Part shown: piece after piece, positions 1-7,833 of the stretch
Layout of the letters: the number at the start of each line of letters is the position of its first letter
How positions within the stretch are numbered: position 1 is the stretch's first letter
From: Streptomyces sp. NBC_00237
GTDB taxonomy: Bacteria; Actinomycetota; Actinomycetes; Streptomycetales; Streptomycetaceae
Direction of reading: 5' to 3'
Assembly (NCBI RefSeq): GCF_026342435.1
Contig: NZ_JAPEMT010000003.1
Coordinates: forward strand, 868,001 to 932,000
Length of the DNA stretch: 64,000 nt
Translations under genes and position numbers: made by a program
Notes under the pieces: model-generated
Seen by the model: only the letters and a program-made list of their open reading frames with translations
The model's database searches: none
Told to the model about the DNA's origin: nothing

Positions 1-784
1 GGTCCCCGTCGCGGCGCGCATCCGCCAGACGCTTGAGCACCAGCACACCCGCGCCCTCACCCCGCACATAACCGTCCGCCCGCGCGTCGAACGCGTGACA
101 GGCACCACTCGGGGAGAGCAGCAGCGGGGCTTCGTAGTAGTGCGTCTCCGGCGAGAGCATCAGCAGCACCGCACCGGCCAGCGCCGCATCGCACGTGCCC
201 AGCGCCAGCGCCCCGCATGCGGTGTCCAGGGCGACCATGCCTGAGGAGCAGTGGGTGCTGACCACCATGACCGGGCCGCGCAGATCCATCGCGAACGCCA
301 CCCGCCCCGCCGCCCCGGCGGTGAAGTTCCCGAACAGATATGGGCTGTTGGGGGCGTCCTGGACCGGCCGGGCCTCGCGGAAGAGATTGTCCGGCGCGTA
401 CGTGCCCACAAACACCCCGGTCCGCGAACCCCGCATCCGGTCGATGGGGATCCCGGCGTGCTCCACCGCCTCCCAGGCCACCTCCATCAACACCCGGAAC
501 TGCGGATCCACCCACTCCCGCTCCGCAGGTGCCACCGAGAAGACCTCCGGATCCCACGCCCACACATCCCCCTGAAGGAAGCAGCCGACCCCGGCCCGGG
601 CGGCCAGTTCCGGATCATGCAGCGCGGCCAGCCGCCCGGCGTCCCAACGCCCGGCCGGTACCGGTCCGGCCGTCTGCCGCCCTTCGGCCGCCAGCCGCCA
701 CAGCCCACCCGGCGCATCCACCCCGCCCGGGAACCGGCAGCCGATCCCGACGATCGCAATCGGAGTCTCCTGTGAAGCAGACAT
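1..784 (-). CDS. Type I polyketide synthase, N-terminal ketosynthase domain (partial, runs off left edge)
   Basis: The ATG at 784 follows a purine-rich site (AGAAGGGGGG) and opens a frame with no stop to the window edge (about 261 codons). It begins directly with the ketosynthase signature PIAIVGIGCRFPGG, followed by WVDPQFRVLMEVAWEAVEHAGI and RTGVFVGTYAPDN. The condensing cysteine lies in STHCSSGMVAL, where most modular PKSs have DTACSSSL, so the Cys is kept but its neighbours differ. DGYVRGEGAGVLVLKRL, just before the edge, is the usual KS motif ahead of the first catalytic His. Starting with a KS and no docking helix suggests an iterative PKS or the first protein of a line. Seen: the motifs. 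Inferred: the rest of the gene and its cluster lie to the left. A DUF5988-like gene precedes it by 37 bp on the same strand. Confidence 0.9.
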   Translation of the reverse strand, partial: MSASQETPIAIVGIGCRFPGGVDAPGGLWRLAAEGRQTAGPVPAGRWDAGRLAALHDPELAARAGVGCFLQGDVWAWDPEVFSVAPAEREWVDPQFRVLMEVAWEAVEHAGIPIDRMRGSRTGVFVGTYAPDNLFREARPVQDAPNSPYLFGNFTAGAAGRVAFAMDLRGPVMVVSTHCSSGMVALDTACGALALGTCDAALAGAVLLMLSPETHYYEAPLLLSPSGACHAFDARADGYVRGEGAGVLVLKRLADARRDGD

Positions 785-821
785 GGCCCCCCTTCTTGCT
801 GCAACTCGCTGCTATTCGCTG

Positions 822-1019
822 CTACTCGGCGATGGCGGTGGTGTAGCTCCAGCGGAACACCGGCACCTCACGGCCCTCGACAACCTCGATCCCGCCCGTC
901 CGCTCGAAATGCTCATGGCGCCCGCAAGTGGGCAACCGCACCCTCTGCGAGGGCTCAGCCCCCGCAACCTGCTGCACCCTGGCCACACCGCCCGCCCCGC
1001 CACCGAACACCACGATCAC
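822..1019 (-). CDS. Small DUF5988-like protein upstream of the PKS
   Basis: A 65-residue frame starting at GTG 1019. Its C-terminal half, CGRHEHFERTGG then VEGREVPVFRWSYTTAIAE, matches from memory the ending of DUF5988-type small Streptomyces proteins (EHF.PTG ... GREVPVYRWTYRT.VAE). The family is often found in or near biosynthetic gene clusters; its function is not known to me. The stop is 37 bp before the PKS start on the same strand, so the two genes could be co-transcribed. The start is uncertain: a good Shine-Dalgarno (AGAAGGAAG) lies about 15 nt upstream, slightly far. The family name is recalled, not searched. Confidence 0.55.
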   Translation of the reverse strand: MIVVFGGGAGGVARVQQVAGAEPSQRVRLPTCGRHEHFERTGGIEVVEGREVPVFRWSYTTAIAE

Positions 1020-1279
1020 CAGGGTGAGAGGGATCTTCCTTCTGAGGCAGCCGACAGCGCCAGGCCGCAATGGAGCGGCGCACTGACGTGAAGAGAGGAT
1101 GAAGGGGGAGAGAAGGAGACGCGGTTCCTCGCTGACGCCGTCCATCGCGGAACGGCCAGCAATCACCTACGCGCGGTCCGCGGCGCGGACCAGACCTGCA
1201 GCACCACGGCGCACTCGGTTGCCGTCCGCCCTCGGAGCGGAGACACAAGCCCTTCCAGAAGCGCCGCCTCATGACCTCC
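1020..1279. other. Non-coding or degenerate stretch
   Basis: No convincing gene is seen on either strand. It lies between the DUF5988-like gene and the truncated response regulator, and probably contains the scar left when the regulator lost its body. Confidence 0.4.
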
Positions 1280-1371
1280 CACAGGTCGTGCACCCCGCGT
1301 CGTACGACTTCGTGGCCGTCGAGCAGGAAGACGCGGATCGGCTGCTGTGGCGAGAATGCGCGGACGTTCAT
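1280..1371 (-). pseudogene. Truncated LuxR/NarL-type response regulator (N-terminus only)
   Basis: From ATG 1371 the minus strand reads MNVRAFSPQQPIRVFLLDG followed by HEVVRRGVHDL. That is the start of a NarL-type receiver domain, where LLDDHEVVRRGVHDLL is normal. Homology is lost after about 30 residues; no phospho-acceptor Asp and no helix-turn-helix follow in any frame I could read. The position next to the hydrogenase/stress island and the receiver sequence resemble the DevR/OsdR dormancy regulators of actinobacteria. That identity is inference from 30 residues. Confidence 0.65.
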
Positions 1372-1506
1372 GACAGCCCCCTGGGGGTGTGGCTTCGTGG
1401 CGACATGGTCCTGCGGGTGCACGGCTCTGGGGCGATCGTGTCGTGAGTGGAGCCCTGGGCACCAGTGCCGGACGGCCACTGTGGGAGACCGACGGTCCGT
1501 CATAGC

Positions 1507-2553
1507 TCAGCAGATACGCGGGAGTTGCTCGCCCACGGGCATGTCGATCAGGCGGCCCGCGCCCATGAGTGTCCGCATGACGACCCGGCCAAAGTGCCCG
1601 CGCACGGCAGTGCCGATCCGTACGGCGTGGGAGCCCTCGGGTCGCGACCGCATGGCCTCCAGCGCGCCGTCGGCGGCTTCGGGGGCGACGAACGCGACCA
1701 GGCATCCCTCGTTCGCGACGATCAGCGGGTCCAGTCCCAGCAGGTCACAGGCCGCGGCCACGGCAGGCGGGACGGGCAGGGTGCTCTCGTCGATCTCGAC
1801 ACAGAGGTCCGCGTCGTGGGCGATCTCGTTGAGAGTGGTGGCCAGGCCCCCGCGTGTGGGATCGCGCAGGGCGTGGACGGCCGGTCCGTACGGGGCGAGG
1901 GCCTGAACCAGACGGTGCAGGGGGCGGGTGTCGGAGGCGATGTCGGTCTCGAAGCCGAGCCCTTCCCGCGTGGACAGGACGGCGGTTCCGTGCAGCCCGA
2001 GCGGGCCGGAGAGGAGGACGGCGTCTCCGGGACGGGCACCGGCGGCGGAGGGTGTGAGGCCGGGGATGCGGCGCCCGATGCCGGTGGTGTTGAGGAAGAG
2101 GCGGTCTGCGGCGCCTCGTCCCACCACCTTGGTGTCGCCGGTGACGACGGGGACGCCGACGTCGTGTGCGGCCTTGCCCGCGGAGGCGAGGAGGGAGCGC
2201 AGTTCGTCGAGCGGGAGTCCTTCTTCGGCGATGACCGCGAGGGTCAGGGCGAGCGGCAACGCACCGCGCATGGCGAGGTCGTTGACGGTGCCGTGGACGG
2301 CGAGGGAGCCGATGTCACCTCCGGGAAAGACGAGCGGACTGACCACGAACGAGTCGGTGGAGATGACGAGTTGGTCGACGTCCGGCAGGACGGCGGCGTC
2401 TTCGAGAGGACCGGACTGCGGGATGCCGAGTGCGGGCAGGACGAGAGAGTCGAGCAGTTCGCCGGTGAGTCTGCCGCCCGCGCCGTGCCCCAGCTGGATG
2501 CGGTCGCCCGGACCGCACGGGACCGGGCAGTTCATGTTCGACACTTGGTTCAT
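1507..2553 (-). CDS. hypE: Hydrogenase maturation protein HypE
   Basis: HypE dehydrates a carbamoylated C-terminal cysteine to make the thiocyanate that donates CN ligands to the NiFe(CN)2CO site. The 348-residue protein has the PurM/SelD-like ATP-binding fold: GHGAGGRLTGELLDSLVLP and DSFVVSPLVFPGGDIGSLA near the N-terminus, DPTRGGLATTLNEIA in the middle. It ends exactly in PRIC, the obligatory C-terminal Cys motif. The start ATG overlaps the hypD stop (ATGA); an internal Met six residues later is an alternative start. HypF charges this protein with carbamoyl phosphate and HypC-HypD receives the cyanide; both partner genes are in the window. It is the last gene of the minus-strand run. Confidence 0.97.
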   Translation of the reverse strand: MNQVSNMNCPVPCGPGDRIQLGHGAGGRLTGELLDSLVLPALGIPQSGPLEDAAVLPDVDQLVISTDSFVVSPLVFPGGDIGSLAVHGTVNDLAMRGALPLALTLAVIAEEGLPLDELRSLLASAGKAAHDVGVPVVTGDTKVVGRGAADRLFLNTTGIGRRIPGLTPSAAGARPGDAVLLSGPLGLHGTAVLSTREGLGFETDIASDTRPLHRLVQALAPYGPAVHALRDPTRGGLATTLNEIAHDADLCVEIDESTLPVPPAVAAACDLLGLDPLIVANEGCLVAFVAPEAADGALEAMRSRPEGSHAVRIGTAVRGHFGRVVMRTLMGAGRLIDMPVGEQLPRIC

Positions 2554-3650
2554 GCGAGTTTACTCCGGGTTCGGCCTGCTGCGTGGAAGGCGGCACAGGT
2601 GCCCTCGGAGGACACCATGGGCGCACCGAGCGGGGTGCGCGGGGTGCACCGGGTTCCGTAGGCGGTGCAGTCGGTGGGCAGGCGGGCTCCGGTGAGGATC
2701 GCTCCGGCGATGCACGCGGGCTCCTCGACGGGGTGCAGATCGCCGACGTCGAAGCGTCGCTCGGCGTCGAACGCGGCGTATTCGGGGGCGAGTACGAGGC
2801 CGCTGGCGGGCAGCGTGCCGATGCCGCGCCAGGGGCGGTCGGTGATGCGGAAGACCCGCCTGAGGGCTTCCTGGGCCGGGTTGTTTCCGGCGCGGCTCAC
2901 CGCGCGGACGTACTGGTTGGTGACCTCGTGACGTCCCGTCTCCAGCTGGGCGACGGCCATGAGGATGCCCTCCAGCAGGTCGAGCGGTTCGAAACCCGTG
3001 ACGACGACGGGCACGTGATAGCGCTCCGCGATCGGTTCGTACGCCCGCCAGCCCATGACCGCGCAGACGTGGCCCGCGGCCAGGAACGCCTGAACCTCGC
3101 AGTCCGGGTCCTCCAGGAGGGCCGTCATGGCGGGCGGTACGAGGACGTGGCTGACCAGCAGCGAGAAGTTGGCGAGGCCGAGGCGGGCGGCGTGCAGGAC
3201 GGTCATCGCGTTGGCGGGGGCGGTGGTCTCGAAGCCGACGGCGAGGAAGACCACTTCCCGGTCCGGGTGTTCCTGGGCGAGGCGTACGGCGTCCATGGGC
3301 GTGTAGACGACCCGTACGTCCGCTCCTCCGGCGCGCAGGGCGAGGAGATCGGTGGTGCTGCCGGGAACCCTGAGCATGTCCCCGAAGCTGGTGAGGATCA
3401 CGCTGGGGCGGGTGGCGATGGCCATGGCCCGGTCGAGGGTTTCCAGCGGGGTGACGCAGACCGGGCAGCCGGGGCCGTGGATCATGCGGATCCCGGCGGG
3501 GAGGAGTTCGTCGATGCCCTGACGGACCAGGGTGTGGGTCTGGCCGCCGCACACCTCCATGATCCGCCAGGGCCGGGTGGCCGTACGGCCCAACTCGGCG
3601 AGCAGGTGCCGGGCGAGGGCGGGGTCGCGGTACTCGTCGAGGTACTTCAT
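2550..3650 (-). CDS. hypD: Hydrogenase maturation protein HypD
   Basis: HypD is the Fe-S scaffold on which, with HypC, the Fe(CN)2CO unit is assembled. The 366-residue length fits. CGGQTH (about residues 34-39), GPGCPVC (59-65) and GFETTAP (139-145) carry the conserved cysteines and the active-site motif. The C-terminal region (ACIAGAILTG, then DCTAYGTRCTP and SEGTC) supplies the [4Fe-4S] cysteines. I chose ATG 3650 because the protein then begins MKYLDEYRD as in the family and the codon shares one base with the preceding CBS-gene stop (TGATG). The open frame continues further upstream but only as antisense-like sequence. The stop overlaps hypE by 4 bp. Confidence 0.97.
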   Translation of the reverse strand: MKYLDEYRDPALARHLLAELGRTATRPWRIMEVCGGQTHTLVRQGIDELLPAGIRMIHGPGCPVCVTPLETLDRAMAIATRPSVILTSFGDMLRVPGSTTDLLALRAGGADVRVVYTPMDAVRLAQEHPDREVVFLAVGFETTAPANAMTVLHAARLGLANFSLLVSHVLVPPAMTALLEDPDCEVQAFLAAGHVCAVMGWRAYEPIAERYHVPVVVTGFEPLDLLEGILMAVAQLETGRHEVTNQYVRAVSRAGNNPAQEALRRVFRITDRPWRGIGTLPASGLVLAPEYAAFDAERRFDVGDLHPVEEPACIAGAILTGARLPTDCTAYGTRCTPRTPLGAPMVSSEGTCAAFHAAGRTRSKLA

Positions 3651-4348
3651 CAGCGAGGTGTGTCGGGGGTGGTGAGGTCCATCCGCACGTCGACGATTCC
3701 TTCGACGGCGTGGGCGAGCCGTGCGGCGACCGGGACGAGGCGGCGGTCGTGCATGGTGCCCCTCAGGGTGACCACGCCGTCCTCGACCGAGGTCGTCACG
3801 TCCTGCTGGGGGAAGAGCGGGGAGAGGGTGCGGTGCACCTCGGCGGCGAGTTCGGCGTCGGGGCGCAGGAAGACCTTGAGCAGGTCGCTGCGGCTGACCA
3901 CGCCCTGGAGGATGCCGATGCGGTCGATCACGGGGAGCCGCTTGACGCCGAGCCTGGCCATGATGCGGGCGGCCTGAGCGAGCGTGGTGTCGGCGAGCAC
4001 GGTGATGGCCGGGGTGCTCATCAGGTCGCCCGCCGTGGCCGCGCCTGCCTTGGCGAGTTCGGCGAGGTGCCTCTCCCGGGACGACGCGATCCGCCCGGCG
4101 GAGGGCCGCGCAGCGGAGTTCCGGTCCAGGAGCGAGATCTCCGGGGTCTCGTCGCGGTACTCCTCCTTGGGCAGCAGGTCCGCCTCCGAGACGACGCCGA
4201 TCACCCGTCCCTCTCCCTCCAGCACGGGCAGGGCGCTCACCTTCCACTGGGCCAACAGCTCGACGATCTCCTTGAACGGGGCGTCACGGCCGATGGAGAC
4301 GACGGTCTGCGTCATCACGTCACTGACGATGTGCGGGGAACTGGGCAC
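3650..4348 (-). CDS. CBS-CBS-BON domain protein
   Basis: A 232-residue protein with two CBS motifs (about residues 8-65, DVMTQTVVSIGRDAPF to VVSEADLL; and 110-165, DLMSTPAITVLADTTL to VVSRSDLL) and a C-terminal BON domain (about 170-225, VTTSVEDGVVTLRGTM). CBS pairs bind adenylates and sense energy state; BON domains often contact membranes. It sits between the hydrogenase large subunit (21 bp away) and hypD (1-bp overlap), so it is surely co-transcribed with them. The best-known actinobacterial CBS relatives in hypoxia regulons are Hrp1-type proteins, which lack BON. Its role with the hydrogenase (energy-state control or membrane placement) is inference. A paralogue is at 10347-11078. Confidence 0.9.
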   Translation of the reverse strand: MPSSPHIVSDVMTQTVVSIGRDAPFKEIVELLAQWKVSALPVLEGEGRVIGVVSEADLLPKEEYRDETPEISLLDRNSAARPSAGRIASSRERHLAELAKAGAATAGDLMSTPAITVLADTTLAQAARIMARLGVKRLPVIDRIGILQGVVSRSDLLKVFLRPDAELAAEVHRTLSPLFPQQDVTTSVEDGVVTLRGTMHDRRLVPVAARLAHAVEGIVDVRMDLTTPDTPR

Positions 4349-4369
4349 GGCGGGCCTCCTGGACGGGGT

Positions 4370-5719
4370 TCAGACGGTGCGGGCGGAACGGGTGCGCTCG
4401 ACGGTGAGGTCGAGGAAGTGGGTGGAGCAGGAGATGCACGGGTCGTGGTTGCGGATGGCCCGCTCGCACAGGGCCGCGAGCTCGGCGTCGTCCGGCTCTC
4501 CCGCGTCGAGGGCCGCCTGGGCGGTGCGGCGCAGGTCGTCCTCGATGGCGCCCTGGTTCTGGGCGGTGGGCGGGACGAGGCGGGCGTCGGTGACGGTGCC
4601 GTCGGCATCGAGCGCGTACCGGTGGTACAGCAGGCCGCGTGGTGCTTCGGTCGCACCGTGTCCGGTGCCCACGACGGGCGGCACCTCGACGTACGGGCGG
4701 GACGGCGGCTCGTACGTCTCGATGAGACGCAGCGCCTCGGTGACGGCGTACACGACCTCGACGGCCCGCACCAGGATCGATCGGAACGGATTGCGGCAGA
4801 CGGCCCCTTCCCACGGATCGCCGAGGCCGGCGGCGACGGCAGCGTCGCGTGCGGGGCGGGTGAGCCAGCGGCCGCTGATCGCGAAACGGGCGAGGGATCC
4901 GGTGAGGTGGCGGCGTCCGTCGAGGGTGGAGTACAGGGCGGTGGAGTGTGGCAGGTGCTCCTCGCGGACCCGGTCGAGGAAGGTGTGGAGGGGGAAGGTG
5001 GAGAGGTTGCCGTCGAGGCGCAGGGCGGCCGGGGTGCCGCCTTCGATGGCGTACGTGCCGGGGGTGGCGAGCGCGAGAAGGTCGGCATCGGTCTCGGTGT
5101 CCGGGAACTCGAAGCCGGACACCCATGCGGCGGTCAGCCGGGCGTCCTCCAGAGCATGCGTCAACCGGGCGTGCAGCGTTTGAAGTTCGGCAGGCGCGGG
5201 AGCACGGTGGAAACCGCCGAGGCGGACGTTGACGGGATGGATGGCCCGGCCGCCGAGGAGGTCGAGGATCGCGTTGCCGGCCTGCTTGAGCCGCAGGCCG
5301 CGTTCGACATGGCCGCGGGCGGTGCGGGCGAGTTCGATGGCGCCGTCGCAGCCGAGGAAGTCGGGGGCGTGCAGGAGGTAGATGTGCAGGGTCTGGCTCT
5401 CGATCCACTCGCCGCAGTACAGGAGGCGGCGAAGGGCGACGACCCTCGGATCGACGGTGACGCCGCAGGCATCCTCGATCGCGGCGCAGGCGCTCATCTG
5501 GTAGGCGACGGGGCAGATGCCGCACACTCGGGCGGTGATGTCGGGGGGTTCGGTGTGGGCCCGGCCGCGCAGGAACGCCTCGAAGAAGCGGGGCGGTTCG
5601 TAGATCTGGAGCTGGGCGCGGGTGACGGTGTTGTCCTGGACTTCCAAGTGCAGGGCGCCTTCGCCTTCGACGCGGGTGAGGGAGCCGACGTGCAGGGTGC
5701 GGGAGCCTCGGTGGGTCAC
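4370..5719 (-). CDS. [NiFe] hydrogenase large (alpha) subunit, group 3b type
   Basis: The catalytic subunit that holds the NiFe centre. The N-terminal metal motif RVCGICP has Cys 66 and Cys 69; the C-terminal motif DPCISCSTH has Cys 428 and Cys 431. After that His there are 15 residues (beginning FLDLTVE), a tail of the kind removed by the maturation endopeptidase encoded at 16537-17097. The 449-residue length fits the cytoplasmic group 3 enzymes. The start is GTG 5719, overlapping the small-subunit stop (GTGA). The gene set Fe-S beta, FAD gamma, small delta, large alpha is that of the NADP-linked bidirectional group 3b (sulfhydrogenase-like) enzymes. Direction of H2 turnover cannot be read from sequence. 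Confidence 0.96.
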   Translation of the reverse strand: MTHRGSRTLHVGSLTRVEGEGALHLEVQDNTVTRAQLQIYEPPRFFEAFLRGRAHTEPPDITARVCGICPVAYQMSACAAIEDACGVTVDPRVVALRRLLYCGEWIESQTLHIYLLHAPDFLGCDGAIELARTARGHVERGLRLKQAGNAILDLLGGRAIHPVNVRLGGFHRAPAPAELQTLHARLTHALEDARLTAAWVSGFEFPDTETDADLLALATPGTYAIEGGTPAALRLDGNLSTFPLHTFLDRVREEHLPHSTALYSTLDGRRHLTGSLARFAISGRWLTRPARDAAVAAGLGDPWEGAVCRNPFRSILVRAVEVVYAVTEALRLIETYEPPSRPYVEVPPVVGTGHGATEAPRGLLYHRYALDADGTVTDARLVPPTAQNQGAIEDDLRRTAQAALDAGEPDDAELAALCERAIRNHDPCISCSTHFLDLTVERTRSARTV

Positions 5720-6561
5720 GACTGCTCCTCCTGTCGAGCTGCCATCAACTCTTCATGAAAGTCAGCCGAGTTGAAGGTGTGGAGGAAGCGTTCGACGTCG
5801 CGGTCGTCCATGCCGTCGCTCTTCAGTACGGGAATCAGCGCGGGCAGGTTGACCGACAGGGAGCCCCCCGTGGGCCCCGGCCGACCTGCGGGGCCGAAGC
5901 AGCCGTAGCAGCCGCGCCCGTACGTCGGGCAGATGGCGCCGCAGCCTGCGTGCGTCACAGGGCCCAGGCAGGGGGTGCCGTGGGCGACGGTGACGCAGAC
6001 GTTCCCGCGGCGCTTGCATTCGAAGCAGACACTGTGGTCGGGGATGTCGGGTTTGCGACCCGCCAGGTGCGCGGTGATCACTTCGAGGAGCTGGCGGCGG
6101 TCGACGGGGCAGCCGCGCAGCTCGAAGTCCACGGCGACGTGAGCGGAGACGGGCGTGGAGGTGGCGAGGGTGTCGATGTAGTCGGGGCGCGCGTAGACGG
6201 TGCGGGCGAATTCCTCGACGTCGGCGAAGTTGCGCAGGGCCTGGATGCCGCCGGCGGTGGCGCAGGCTCCGATGGTGACCAGGCGGCGAGAGGCGGCCCG
6301 GATCGCGCGGATGTGCTCGGTGTCGGCGGGTGTGGTGACGGAGCCTTCGACGAGGGTGAGGTCGTAGGGGCCGGGCAGGACGGCGCTGGTGGCTTCCAGG
6401 AAGTGGGCGATCTTCACCTTCCCGGCGAGGGAGAGGAGTTCGTCCTCGCAGTCGAGGAGGGTGAGCTGACAGCCGTCGCAGGAGGCGAGCTTGAACACGG
6501 CGAGCGTCGGCACGCCCGCCTCCTCGCTCCACCTCGCCGCCGCACCGACCCGCGCAGGCAT
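5716..6561 (-). CDS. [NiFe] hydrogenase small (delta) subunit
   Basis: The electron-transfer subunit that carries Fe-S clusters from the NiFe site. The 281-residue protein has LASCDGCQLTLLD (Cys 28, Cys 31) at the proximal cluster, GACATAGGIQ and ELRGCPVD in the middle, and cysteine-rich FECKRRGNVC, GTPCLG, GCGAICPTYGRGCYGCFGP toward the C-terminus, typical of group 3 small subunits. There is no Tat signal, so the enzyme is cytoplasmic. ATG 6561 was chosen over upstream starts because it lies one base after the stop of the flavoprotein gene and gives the family N-terminus. Confidence 0.95.
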   Translation of the reverse strand: MPARVGAAARWSEEAGVPTLAVFKLASCDGCQLTLLDCEDELLSLAGKVKIAHFLEATSAVLPGPYDLTLVEGSVTTPADTEHIRAIRAASRRLVTIGACATAGGIQALRNFADVEEFARTVYARPDYIDTLATSTPVSAHVAVDFELRGCPVDRRQLLEVITAHLAGRKPDIPDHSVCFECKRRGNVCVTVAHGTPCLGPVTHAGCGAICPTYGRGCYGCFGPAGRPGPTGGSLSVNLPALIPVLKSDGMDDRDVERFLHTFNSADFHEELMAARQEEQS

Positions 6562-6562
6562 G

Positions 6563-7369
6563 TCACAACTCCCTTGTGTGGAGCACTGGTTCGGCCTGGT
6601 CCCAGCCCACGACGGGGCCTTCCTGGCACAGCAGCAACGGGCCCAGTTGGCAGTGGCCGCAGTGGCCGGTGCCGCAGCGCATGTTGCGTTCCAGGGAGAC
6701 CCTGACACTGCTGGGGGCCACTCCCCGGTGCACGAGGTCGCGGGCGGCGGCCCGGATCATCGGCTCGGGACCACAGATGAACGCCGTGGTGCGGTGGGGT
6801 TCGAAGTGTGCGCGGTCGAGGAGCTTGGTGACGACGCCGATCTGGCCGACCCAGTTCGCGTCCGGCCGGTCGACGATCACCCCCGTGTAGGCCGTCGGCC
6901 ACTGCCGGGTCTCGACCTTCGCCATGAGGTCGGCCGGGGTGCGGGCGCCCACCAGGACGTTGAGGCGTCCGTACGGTTTCGGGTCGGCGACGGTGTCACG
7001 GATCAGCGGGCGCAGCGGGGCGAGTCCGATGCCGCCCGCGACGACCACGAGGTCCTGGCCGACGGCCTTCTCCAGTTCCCAGCCGGTGCCGTACGGGCCG
7101 CGCAGCCCGATGACGTCGCCGACCTTCGCCGCGTACAGGCCCTCGGAGACGGCCCCGACGCTGCGGACGGTGTGGGCGAGTCCGCCGGTGGTGGGGATGG
7201 CGCTGACCGACAGCGGGATCTCGCCGCGTCCGAACGCCCAGACCATGGCGAACTGGCCCGGTACGAAGGGCGCCAGCGGCTCCCTCACCGGTTCGATGCG
7301 CAGCGTCGCGGTGTCCGGGGACTCCGTCCAGCGGGCGACGACCCGGTACGGGACGGGGACGGCGGTCAT
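6563..7369 (-). CDS. Hydrogenase FAD/NAD(P)-binding (gamma) subunit
   Basis: A ferredoxin-NADP reductase-type protein linking the hydrogenase to NAD(P). In 268 residues: an FAD-binding barrel (PGQFAMVWAFGRGEIPLSVS), an NAD(P) domain (VVVAGGIGLAPLRPLI and FICGPEPMIRA), and a C-terminal [2Fe-2S] cysteine set CGTGHCGHC...C. This architecture matches HydG/HyhG subunits and the PyrK/SudA group. The ATG overlaps the previous stop by 4 bp. I rejected the longer upstream frame because it lies inside the cyclic-nucleotide gene. Confidence 0.94.
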   Translation of the reverse strand: MTAVPVPYRVVARWTESPDTATLRIEPVREPLAPFVPGQFAMVWAFGRGEIPLSVSAIPTTGGLAHTVRSVGAVSEGLYAAKVGDVIGLRGPYGTGWELEKAVGQDLVVVAGGIGLAPLRPLIRDTVADPKPYGRLNVLVGARTPADLMAKVETRQWPTAYTGVIVDRPDANWVGQIGVVTKLLDRAHFEPHRTTAFICGPEPMIRAAARDLVHRGVAPSSVRVSLERNMRCGTGHCGHCQLGPLLLCQEGPVVGWDQAEPVLHTREL

Positions 7370-7833
7370 CGCCGCATACCGCTTCCGCTGCCGTAAGGGG
7401 CGTACAGGTCCAGGAGCCGGGTGCGGGCCGCGTGGAGGCGGTGGGCGAGAACCCGGCCGACCCACTGGCTCACCGCCATGCCGAGCGCGGTGTCGTCGTT
7501 GCACATCGACCGGACCGCCGTGGCGTCGAACTCGTAGGCGCGTACGGGGGTCTGGGTCCCGGCGCCGAACTGCCAGACGTACGGGCTGAACATCCAGGAC
7601 CAGCCGACGAGTTCACCGTGCCCGAGGGTCTCGATCACGGGGGAGCGGCGGCCGGGGACGTGTGTGTCCAGGGCGACCGAACCGGTGCGGATGATCCAGA
7701 ACCGGTCGGCGTGGCCGCCCTCCTCGAAGAGCCTGGTGCCTGCGGGAAAGGCGACCTCGCGGGCGATCCGCAGGAGGCGCTGACGGTGTTCGGCAGGCAG
7801 GGCGTTCAGCATGGTGCTGACGGTGGTCATCAT
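7366..7833 (-). CDS. Cyclic-nucleotide-binding (Crp-like effector) domain protein, no DNA-binding domain
   Basis: A 155-residue protein made almost entirely of a cNMP-binding beta-roll (FPAGTRLFEEGGHADRFWII, then GELVGWSWMF). After the roll and its helix there are only about 25 residues and no helix-turn-helix, so it is not a transcription factor. It overlaps both neighbours by 4 bp (ATGA) and lies between the beta and gamma hydrogenase genes, so it is translationally coupled to the enzyme. In this gene order, which I recall from other actinobacterial group 3b clusters, it is likely a regulatory or accessory partner. The ligand is unknown; residues for cAMP binding were not verified. Confidence 0.88.
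   Translation of the reverse strand: MMTTVSTMLNALPAEHRQRLLRIAREVAFPAGTRLFEEGGHADRFWIIRTGSVALDTHVPGRRSPVIETLGHGELVGWSWMFSPYVWQFGAGTQTPVRAYEFDATAVRSMCNDDTALGMAVSQWVGRVLAHRLHAARTRLLDLYAPYGSGSGMRR

Noticed and set aside
2583..3977. A 464-codon plus-strand frame over hypD and the CBS gene
   Set aside because: Shadow of hypD and the CBS-BON gene; no RBS, no motifs.
3651..4247. Longer N-terminus for HypD (about 199 extra residues)
   Set aside because: The extra part is antisense-type sequence overlapping the CBS-BON gene; the family start MKYLDEYRD with TGATG coupling is at 3650.
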